64,000 nucleotides of DNA from Leuctra nigra (lineage: Eukaryota > Arthropoda > Insecta > Plecoptera > Leuctridae), in contig OW203767.1 of assembly GCA_934045905.1 (NCBI GenBank), forward strand, positions 17,921,073 to 17,985,072. Reading direction: 5' to 3'. Each line of letters opens with the position of its first letter. Position 1 is the first letter of the stretch. The translations under genes and the position numbers were made by a program. A model generated the notes under the pieces. That model searched no databases. It was not told the DNA's origin and saw only the letters and a list, made by a program, of their open reading frames with translations. Below are positions 23,401 to 35,400 of the stretch, piece by piece.

Positions 23401-26400
23401 TTGGTGTACTGATCGGTATGAAACTACCGCCAAACGATTCGGAAGGTCATCTCTATGAAATAGGAACAGTCACACTAGAAATTTCCTATTTATAAGACCG
23501 GAAATTACATCATTCAAATTTAAAAATTATTATAATCCACTCCTATATAATGAATACATATTCAGAAAACTTAAAATGATACACATCATTTATAGATATA
23601 CATTCTATGTGGCAGTGCAGTAAGTTCAGCAGCCATTTTGAAAACCGAAGTGTTGCCATATCTCGGAACTCGGTTAACTGATACTGATAGGAATGAAACC
23701 TTGGCTATGCTTCATGAAAGATCATTTAAAGCAAATATATAGTACCATACGCAGATTTTCATTAGTAAACCAAATTGTCAATGGCGACTATTTTTAATGG
23801 ATTTAGTAATTGTTCAATTGACGTCACAAGTTCTAAGAATAAACTAAAAAAAGGAGTGATATCCCCATAAAAAACACTCCGTGTAAAAATACCAGCCAAG
23901 TCTCTACAACTAAAAAAAATTATGAAATCTAAAAAATTCTGCACTGAAAAGTAGTGATATCAAAAAATGGTCCAAGTCAAAACTTTATTTGAAAATCAAA
24001 AAATACTTGGCGCATCTTTTTTTTAGGGCATAATAGGTATACTACATGTATTATGTATATTTGATGTATATTTTCTATCTGGTCTATACTTCTAAACTAT
24101 GTATACACGATGCGGCAAGTATTTTTTGATATTCAAATAAAGTTTTGACTTGGACCATTTTTTGATATCACTACTTTTCAGTGCAGAATTTTTTAGATTT
24201 CATAATTTTTTTTAGTTGTAGAGACTTGGCTGGTATTTTTACACGGAGTGTTTTTTATGTTTACTTTAATGTAGGATAAATTAAATTACATGTGTGCAAA
24301 TTGCCAATTGTAAAGCTGGAATTTGGAAGATATTGAAAAAAGTGTGAAATAAATGTTAATTGTTGCAGGAAATGCATTTATAGGCAGAAAATGCCAGAGG
24401 TAATGATGATTTGAAATTTTGAATATTTTTAAAACTTGAAGTTTTGGCAATTTTTACAAGAAATTTTCATAACACCATAAAACGCGAAATTCAATTATCT
24501 TAAAACGAAATTTTGGATTTTATAAAACCATTTTCAGGTGTCTCTAGCCATAGCTCATTTTTACCTGCCAATGATTATAATGCAATGAATCATGATGTAC
24601 GGGAGGAAATGGCCATGAAATCCACAAAGTCCAGTGTGTTTCTGGTTGAACCAACTTTTGTTACATTACAAGCTCATTCTCAGTCAGAAAACTGCTACGA
24701 ACTTAGCAATTGCATATCATATTTACAAAAGATTGAAAATGTACTGAAATGTAGTCGCTTACCTCTTTGGTGCGGAGCTCGTTGAGCTGAGCCTCGTTAG
24801 CGCCAAGAGCTTCCGTGACTTGAGCGAGCTCCTCGTTCTTCTTGTTGGACTGGGTCTTGACGTCGGTCAGCTCGGCTTGCGTCTGCGCGAGCTTCTGCTG
24901 GACGCCGGCAGACTCGTCCCTGGAGCGTTGCAGCTGGAACAAAGCCACATGGTTGTTACATCACTGTATATGTACAAAAGAGCTCTCAGAAGAAGCAAAG
25001 GGAAGAATCAAGGCATCGTTCATAGCAATGCTAACTTGAGTTCAAGACATTATTGGAAAATTGAAAGGCAGATGCGTACAAGATACACGACCCAAGAGAA
25101 AACAATAAATTGAATACCTACATATAGTTTGGAGTAGGGTGAATTTCAATAATTTTTTTAAACTTTATCAACTTCATATTTTCAATTAATGTGATCCATT
25201 AACCAACAATTTACTTGTAGTATTTACGAGTGAACATATCAGCTCCACAGACAATTAATACCTAGAGCCAGTTTTAAATGGTGATTTTATTTCTTAAAAT
25301 TCGTTTTTAAAATCATCAATTTCGTTTTTTGTTTTTTTTCTGGAAGAGGGATTTCGCGATTTTGTGGTGATATTAAATTGGTTATAAAACACATTGTAAT
25401 AGCCCCCAGAAACCATAATTGGATGAAAAACATGTACCTATGCCACTTTGGAGGAGGGATTGGAATGGATGGGTCATGCACTATTAGCACTGAAATAGGC
25501 TTGTCTAGAATGGCGTCTTTAATGCTCTGTACTGTCTTTTCCCCAACCCACATTTTCTCTGTATAGATGGTACATAATATTTAAAATTTCATGACGCAAA
25601 ATGTATATTTTGACAAGATATTTTCTTTCCCAATCCAACAATTTTCAGTGCAGTAATTGTTCCAAAATATCCTTCTGTGTAAGTAGACTATTGATGAATA
25701 GTTGCGACTGGTTGAGGGTGGAAGGGGGGTTGGGAAAACCGGTCGACCTTGAACAGATGGGGGCGCAAAACAAAGCAGCCTGGAGGCATCATCAACTGGT
25801 TAGACTGGTCTGGCTGGTTCACTTTGAGGGTGGGTAGCAAAGTGTCTGGCGAGGGGGAGGGGGTTGAGTGAGTAGCACATGGAAAGAAACTGGTTTCCTT
25901 TGGTAGTGTGTGACCTGTTAGGCGGATAAAAGCAGTAATTTTAATAGAAAACCTTTATTTCGTGGTCATTTCGCGGAAAATGTTGAATATCGCGATCAGG
26001 GTTGGATTTCGTTTTTTTTCGCGATGTAAAAATGGTAGATTTGGGATCTATACACAATGAAATGGATTTTAGTAGAAGAAAATAGTGCAATCAGAACAAT
26101 TCGCGAATTCGCGCATCACCATTTAAAACTGGCTCTATTAATACCGTATTAGCTGTGTATAAGACGCAATTATATGTCAATATTTTGATTCTGAAAACAG
26201 CCCTGCGTCTTATACACGCATACCATGCTTTTCCCCCAGTAAATCCAAGGTGGATGTTTGTAAACAGAGCTGTGGTAGACTGCCACATGTTGTCTATCTC
26301 TGCCTTTCCCTCTCACTCTGTCTGGACTACTCATACTGTGTCTAGACACAACACTATTAACATATTAAATTTGTGCAACAAAATGTTTTCCCTTGCATTT

Positions 26401-29400
26401 AGATCAGGAGACAAAATATATGTTTACGTCTGAAAAACATAACTCTGACAGACATAAAAAAATAGACTAAACACTGTTGAATGGCGATCTTAATGGAAGG
26501 GGAGGAGAGGAGTTGGGTTTTGGAATGCAGAGGAAAGGCAGGTGCATGCCTCTTAGAGCAAGCAACAGCTGCTGGGAAAATACTCCCCTCCCCCCTTTCT
26601 CAGAAGCAGGAAATTACTGTTTGTTTACAACAAGTTGGCAGTGATTTTCATTCAAATAGCTCAGTAAGCTGGAAAACCAACATTTAGATGGATATCATGT
26701 ATACAAACACAGAATGCTTTTCATAATTTTACTGCGTCTTATACACGCATGCTAAGTGTTTTCTTAAAATAGACTTCTCAAAACAAGGGTGCGTCTTATA
26801 CACGAGTGCGTCTTATACACGAGTTAATACGGTATTTGTTGGATTGTGCTTCTTAATACACAAATTAGTTTACTATTTTTGAAAACGTCAGCCAATCCTC
26901 TCACCTCCTCGGCATGGTGTCTCTGAGCGACCGTCATAGCCTCGTCTCCTCGCGCCTTCTCCTGTCTCGCTGCACGCGTCTCCTCCACAGCCTTCTGATG
27001 CGCCTCCTTCTCCGCCGCCAGCTGGCGCACGAGGTTCTCCCGCTCCTGCTGCAGCTTGCGCCAGTCCTCGGGGCTCGCCTTGTTGCTACGCTCGATGAGG
27101 AAGTTGTTGCGCTGGCGCAGGCGGGCGGCCTCGCCGCGCAGGGCAGCGTTCTCCGCTTCCAGCGCGTCCACCTTCGCCTGAAGCTCGCGCGTCAAGTCCT
27201 AAGGGCAGACACGCAAACAAATGCCTTTCAGCATAGAAAGCAAGAAGCTAACTTGGTACGTAGGTACCAGTAGTAAGCAAATTAGTTGGAATTTTAAATT
27301 AAGATTTGAGTGTACGAGTTAGGTATCTAGTGGAGCGGTCGCTCCACGCCAGCCAAGTCAAACGGCGCGCGCACACTCTCATTTAAAAAGGCTGGAGCAA
27401 CCCACTTTTACTGTAAGCATCAAAGTGGCATTTTCGGCCTACTGGATCTTAAAATTGGGAAATCTCACATTGTTGCGAAATATCTTAATTTCGAGCTATG
27501 GCCCACCCTACTACAAATACCAAATTTGGGCCCAATAGGTTACGCCCTTTGCGAGCTAAAGGGCAGTGAAAACAGTGTTTTAGGGCGGTTTTCATAATAA
27601 TAATAATCTCAGTAGTAGTAGTAGTAGTAGTAGTAGTAGTCTCCTGGAATTCAAATCCGGTAACAAGGCCACAGCCTAAACGGCTGAACCGATTGATCTC
27701 ACATTTTTACCACGTGTGCACTTTTGGCGTCTGATTTAACCTTCACCCCATGAATTTTTTGTGCCGCCATTTTGAAACCGGAAGTGACGTCATATCTCAA
27801 CAACGGCTAAACTGATTGGAACGAAATTTGCGCCAAACGATTCAGACGGTCATCTATATGCATTATCAGTAGCAAAAGACTAAAAATTATGTTAACGAAA
27901 CCGGAAATGACGTCATGAAATTTGAAATACATCGATTGGCATTTCAGCAACAAAGATTGATCCGATTATTTTGATATTTATGTAACGTATGTACTTTTGA
28001 TATCTCATTTGAGTTGTTATAAAACCAACCGGAATCCGCCATTTTGAAACCGGTAGTGACATCATATCTTAATAACGGCTAAATAGATTTGAACGAAACC
28101 AGCGCCAAACAATTTAGACGGTCAACTTTATGTATTATCAACAATAATATTTGCAGTTTCTTATAGCAAAACCGGAAATGACGTCACACATTTGAAAAAT
28201 CTCACAAATTTACATTTTGATACAATAAACACTATTTGAGACAGCTTATAATAAGATGTTATCATGTGTAAATTAAAATTCAAGGGGTCAGAGATTTCAG
28301 CCGCCATTTTGAAACCGGAAGTAACGTCGTATCTCGAAAACTGGTAGACCGATCAGTACGAAACTAGCGCCAAATGATTCGGAAGGCCATCTTAATGTAA
28401 CAGTCTAATCTAATCAAACTAGAATGTTCTTATTTATGAGCCCGGAAATGAAGTAATTCAAATTTAAAAATTATTGTATTCCCCATTCTATACAATGAAT
28501 ACATATTCAGAAAGCCTAAAATGATACACATTAATTGTAGATATAAATTCTATGTGGCAGTGCAGTAAGTTTAGCAGCCATTTTGAAAACCGATGTGTAT
28601 GCCATATCTCGGAACTGGGTTGACCGATTGTAATGAAACCTTTGCTATTCTTCACGAAAGACTATATATGAATATATAACAGATTTTCATTAGTAGTAAC
28701 CAAATCGTAAATGGCGATTTTTTTAAAAGAATTTAGTAATTGTTCATTTCATATGTGTCACAAGTTGTAAGAATAAACTAAAAAAAGGAGTGATATCCCC
28801 ATAAAAAACACTTCGTGTAAAAATACTAGGAAAACGCTCGGTGTAACGCGTTGATGAGCGAGCACCGACACGCACGACATCGCCAATCATAGCACGATCC
28901 ATTCAATCAAAGATAACTTACTATACATTATTTATTACCAATTTTCCTTGCAACTTTTCATAAACACTCTGGATCAATTAAATAACAGATTATTGTACTG
29001 ATATTTTTCCATCAATCTCTTTGGACAGATATTCAAACACTTAAAACAGCAATAAGTCTGTAAATTCTTGACCGATTGTGCTGGAAATGTGTAAAATATG
29101 ATGTTATCTAGTCAAAACGTCGTTTTCATAACTGTGAAACACAATCCATATCGTAAAATAAATTATTTTAGATAAGGTATACCTATACCTATGTATATGA
29201 AATACCTACATTACATTTTAACTACATTATGTATTGCAATATGATCAACTAAGAAAAGAATCTGTCTTACTTGATATTGAGAATAGCCATCTATAAACTT
29301 TGCTTTGCTACATAGAGCAACCCAGAATGCAGTGGAATTTCTGTTTTGAAATGTCATTTCTGACAGTTATTAAAACTGTCAATAAGTGCATCTATGTTCT

Positions 29401-32400
29401 TGACTGGTAGGGCTGAAAATTTGTAAAATAAGAGACAATGTTGGTCTGAACGACCATGCAAAATATGAGTTTGATTGATCAGATTAATCGAAGACCATTT
29501 GATAGGTCAAATGGTGGTGTGGCTATAGGCCGTTTTAAATTAAGTATACAAATGAAAAATATTGGTGCCAATCCTTGCTAAGTTTTAAGTTGCCAATCCT
29601 TGCTAAGTTTTAAGTTGATCGATTAAACCTTTATGATTGAACGGTTCCTTGTTAATTTTCAAAAATCACAGGATTTCTTTCAAAAAATATACCTGGGACC
29701 ACCCATATGATATGATATGTAGTGTGTGTACACAATATCAGATCAATCTGTTGAACGGTCATTATTAGTTTCATATCGTTTAAAACTTTCTGCTCTAACT
29801 ACCTTGCCTTGTAGATTCGAAGTCGCCGTGAATTTGACAGCCAACACGCAAAATGTCCCTAAAATGACAAAACTTTTGAAAATAACGACAGATTAGACTG
29901 AAAATTGGCAAAAATACCTAAAATGTTGGTACCAATGACCACGCGAAGTTTTAAGTTGATCGGTCAATCTGTTCTAGTTTAAATGTCAAAAATCACATGA
30001 AAAATGGGTTTAAATTTGAACCAATAGGAGGATTTGGCTGAAACTTTTTATGATTGGGTACAATGTTGGTTGCAATGTTTTTGCTAAATTTCAAATTGAT
30101 CGAAGCAACCAATCGAAAGATAATTTTTTAAAAAATTGAACCAATCACGGGAGCCCGTTCAAAAACGATCCCAGGGACCGCATAGATTACGTTAGTATGT
30201 GTACAAAATTTCAGATCGATTGCTAGAGCGGTTTGACCTGGGCTGTGACCACAAAAAAAACAACAAACAAACAAACAAAAAAAAAACACACAGAGAAAGT
30301 GCCATAAGAGTACCGTGGTGACGCTTGCTACGCTCGCTCAACCAGCCAAGTCTCTTCAACTAAAAAAAAATATATGAAATCTAAAAATTCTGCACTGAAA
30401 AGTATTGATATCAAAAAATTTGCCAAGTCAAAACTTTATTTGAAAATCAAAAAATACTTGGCGCATCGATTTTTTTGAGAATTATAGGTATACTATATGT
30501 ATATGTATATTTGATGTACCTATATTTTATATCTGGCCTATACTTCTAAGCTATTTATATACACGATGCGCCAAGTATTTTTTGATTTTCAAATAAAGTT
30601 TTGACTTGGCAAATTTTTTGATATCAATACTTTTCAGTGCAGAATTTTTAGATTTCATATATTTTTTTTTAGTTGAAGAGACTTGGCTGGTATTTTTACA
30701 CGAAGTGTTTTTTATGGGGTATTAAGATAACACAATAAAAATTGAAATAGGTAGACCTAGGTAACGACTAAATTTGATAAACACACAAACTTAATTCCGT
30801 AAACTTCTCTCATAGCTTTTATTTGGTTCTTTTCATTAACTACCTACCTATCTATACATCACTGCTTCTCCTAACTGCAGCAATCATGTAGAAAATCAAA
30901 CATTCAGGGTCCCAATTTGATTCTTTCACAAAGAACTGCTCAACAGTAGGGACAATTTGTTAAAGATAGGTAGTTAAGTCAATGCTAAGGAAAAGTGGAT
31001 CGTCTTATGACAAGAGTTAATTGTTAGGGCAAACTCTTAAAAATAAAAGTATGTTTTGGTCCACTGACAGACTGGTGTGGGTGTAAAAATTCACAATAAG
31101 AGTCCAGAAGGAACTGTTTCTTTTCAATTTTTTAAAATTTAATCACCTTCATATTAATAATAAACTCAATCTAATAACACAGCAGACGCACAAGTAAAAT
31201 AAGAGATTCTTTACCTTTAGCGGTCCGAGCTCCGCCTGCAGCCTGGCACCCAATCGCTGCGCCTCCTCCATCTTGCCGACGATGACGCCCCTCTCTGCGC
31301 GCAGCGCTCTGTTGCTATCCATGATGGCGTCGAGTGTGTCTACCTTGCGCATGAGCTCGGCGTGCTTGGCGGTGCTCGCGGCGGCCGCCACGTCCTGCGC
31401 GCGCTCCGCATCCAGCGCCTGCTGCGCCTCGCTCAGCCGCGTCTCGGCGGCGCGCAGCTCGGATCCGAGGCGCGCGTTCTCCAGGCGCAGCACGTCGAAC
31501 TGCGACACAGCGATGTCCTTCTCGCGACGGAGGTACTTGATGATCTGAAGCAGTTCCTCCGATGACCTGCACATAGAGCATCAATAGATTTAGATTAACA
31601 TAGATCAATAGGGTTGGGACTTGACATCGATTTTTCGATTTGACATCGATGTCAAATGAAATATTGAGTTTCGATTCGACATCGATTTGAATTGTTTAAT
31701 CAAATAATCGTTTGACATCGTTTAAAAAAAATCCGAGAATTTACGCGCAGTATTGTAGAGCTGGCAACAGTGCCGCGTGCCTCTCTCTAGATCAGCTGAG
31801 TGGCCTGCTTCCGCCCTTCCTGCATACCGCGTGTGCAGTTGAGGGTGGGTTGGTCAGTTGTCTCGTGACATTCAGCTTGTGTTGTTTTTATTCTCTCTTG
31901 AAAGAATGTTTCCACGCAAAAAAAAATATAATCCCGCCGTGGAGACGAAGTGAATTGTGGAAAGTGTTCGAGTTTGAAGTGAACATTACGGGCAACATTG
32001 CTAAAGGATGTTGAATGCAGACAGTGTTATGCTTCACGGGATATATTCCGGCAACAAGTCTAATAAAACCATGAATTTCCAACTGGATTCGCGACAATTT
32101 TTTTTCATTAATTGTTCCCTTTTACATAAATAAATGCTTGTAGTTTATTTTAAATGAAAAATTTTCTTTACTTCAATCATTTCCTCGTAATTTCGTAATT
32201 TGTTGCCGCGAGGGGGGTGTGAGAGGGACATCTCTCGCGCTAGTAACATGGCCTTGGGCAGACGCAAATTCAGTGTTGCCAAATTTCGCCGCGATTATTT
32301 CGATGTGGACAATTATTACGATGTCAAAATTATTTCGATGTCGAAATTATTTCGATTTGATGTCGAAATTTTCAGTTTGACATCGATTTAGCAATTCAAA

Positions 32401-35400
32401 TCGAATCCCAACCCTATAGATCAACAATGTCACATTCGTTTTGATACTTTGAAAGGATGTCATGTACCTATAGAAGATGTGACATAACACATACTGAGTA
32501 ACCTAAACCATAAACAGGATGTTTAAGAAAGTGTCTTGCAGAATTAATTTGTTAAAGGCTATTATTATTGAAGTGAACTTTTGTATGGAGGTTTGAAACG
32601 AGCGAGCATTGTCTACTATGCTAGGCACTGTAGTTTGTTCACAGGTCTCCACAATCTGCACCGTCGAGAGACTGGCAACAGGTGAAAGGAGGTCTTCACA
32701 CAACAGTCATTGGAGGGTCTTCACACTCAAACACAACGGCAGAAACTAGAGAGCCAGACTTGAACCATCACCATCCAAGTACTGACCCCACCCAATGTTG
32801 CGTTAACACATTGATCTGAACCGTGGTATCGAACACTCATCGGCCGTGCTAACGAGTTAGTTACCTGGACTCATCCTCCGAGACGGAGACGTTGAGCGAG
32901 CGGTTGAGCGAAGTGTCGTGGCCGGTCCTCAGTGTCGCCAGCTGCTGACTCAGCTCCTGGATCTGGTTGTGCAGCAACGAGTTCTGCGCATCGAGATCAG
33001 CCACACGTTGCTGACCCTCGCGCACCTGACAGGCAGAGAGAGAGAGAGAGCTGGTGTCAGCGAAACCTCATCGCAATATACATGCCTTACGCTGGGTAGG
33101 ACCAATAGTTAGTGGCAGTTAACCAATGAAACCAATTGCCGCGAATTCCACAGCAAATGGGATTCACAGTGGAAGTTCGAGAGCACTTCCCCTAACCATC
33201 CGGAGTTGGTTCTACCCAGCCTCATTACAAATGTGAAGTAGTAATTACGTAACAGTGTTGGGTCTTAGAGCCATTACAGTAATAGATAACTAATAAATAT
33301 TTCACTCTTGTAGGCTTTACTATTTATAACAAAATTTAATTAAACAACAGAAAATATAAGCCGATTCCTTTATCAACTTCACAGAACTAGGCACATAACA
33401 GAACTCGGTTTGCATATAGCTATAGGTACACATAGCTATAACTAGTTATACAGCTACAACCTATAACTGCAGCGACTTGGACGCCTTGCCAAAGGTAAGC
33501 TTCCTTCCCACAGCCCAGGCGGCTCTGTCTGTACTTTTCGCAGCGCTATCTGTAATCTAAACACGCTGCCTATAAATATAATCAATGCAGAACGCCAATG
33601 TCTACCGAATGATAAATTTTAAATAAGCAAACTCCAAAAGTATATACAAATTATGTTTAATCACTTTAATTTTACAGACATGTCAAAAGTATTTAATCAC
33701 CTCATCTCTGTACTTGTTGTTAGAAATCTAACTGATTGGGAAGAGGAAGTTTGTAGTAAACATAATACAGCACTTCGTCATTGCTTTTCTCTTGGCAGCT
33801 GATCTGAAAGACCAATGTCCTCATATGCGACTCAATAGGCTTCCTGGAGACCGTCTCCAGTAACTCACTCATATACAGCCCCAACCGTTCTTCACCCTTA
33901 CTGTTTGCATTTAAAGGGGGGTGAAGGATGCAGGGGCCCTGTATCACTGACGTTACATTCAGTTTATGCTTGGTCTTGAAGTGCTCAATGAATTCCCCCA
34001 ACGTCATCTCTCCATCCACGTCAATCCGGTCCTCGGTTGCAGCTTCCGGCTGTGAGAAGACGAACAACGGAAGAGCTAGATTGAGAAATGCGTTCCTGTA
34101 CGGCGCCAGATCAGTGTGACCTTGAGCCAATTTGTAGAGCTCCAGACAAACTAATCCAGCCACCACAGATGTCGTCGTAGCGATGGCGGGAATAATCTTG
34201 CCAGCAATCAGCTTGCTCTTAAATCGATCAGCCGTTGGGATTTCGTAGTTTGCGGCTCGCAAGTTGGAAGCGGCGACGATGAAGTCCATATGGAAGTTCA
34301 AGTTATCGTCCTTCTCGAACTCCAGCGGGGTGATTATGAGATCCTTCAGCTGATCACGAGATGGTAGAGCGTTCTTAAGTTGCTTGATTCGTTCCATGTC
34401 GCCTGCGTCAGGACCGGTGGATATCTCTGCATCATCGACAGGTATCGCGATGTCAGACTTCGGCGTGAATGCCGGAACCTCCGCCTCATCAACCATGAAA
34501 ATGATGGCCTTTTGATCACGGTGCGCTTGTATACCGTACATCTTCGCCTTGAGATTGGCAGCGGAGATTATGAAGTCCATGTGAACTTTGTCTTCAGCAG
34601 AGAACACCAGAGGCACGGGACAGCGTTTCGGACCTGACCAGAATGGCTGACCACTAGCAGTGACGTGATCGAAAGGGAAGGTCGACAACAGCTGACGGAT
34701 CTGATCATTATACTGCTCTTGCCAGAAGCGACGAGCCCAGTCGACACAATCTGCGAAGGAGCGAGGACGTTGATCGACCAGCGTTTGTTTCAAGGACTCC
34801 AGGACTGCTAATTGTTCATCTGCATGAATCCTTTCTACAAACATTGGATCCTTCAAATACTTGGCTGCATTCTCGGCAGACTGTCGAAAGAGGCCTTCAA
34901 AGCAGTCACGGGCCCACTGCAAGGTGTGTTCAATGGCATTGGGAAAGTGCTTCAAGGTACAAAGAGGGATGTCTGTCTCTGGAGGATCTTGAGATGAGCT
35001 GTACGATGCTGTAACACGCGGAATAATGACCTGGGTGTTGCCCTTTGTTCCCATTGTTCCAGACTCCAGCAGAGGCTTGCGGTTGAAGACACATCTGCGG
35101 TCCATGTACTTCCGAGCTTCAATGTTGTCCAAGGCGTTGGCCACGCCATCTAGCGTCTCAAAGAAGCCGTCGTTGTAGAACGATTCAGTTTCTGGACCGA
35201 CGTGGTTCTCGTGTGCAACAACATTCATAGCCGGATTCATGCGACGAGCTGCATCCGCAGCTTTCAGTGACTTGGAACATCCAACATCGGCAGGGCGAAA
35301 CAAGATCTGCCGGTTTAAGTTGGACTTCTCTATGAGATCCATGTCAGTGACGGTGACTTTCCCACGTTCTCCAGCTCCGACTCCCATCATGGCAAAGTTC

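Noticed and set aside
25287..25553. 88-codon minus frame with a hydrophobic stretch
   Set aside because: It lies wholly inside the hAT element 25263-26137, has no recognisable domain and no splice partners.
31712..32391. Open frames in the ATCGAT hAT elements (also 42000-42669) as genes
   Set aside because: They shift frame within the BED-like region, contain stops, and lie inside elements with exact target duplications.
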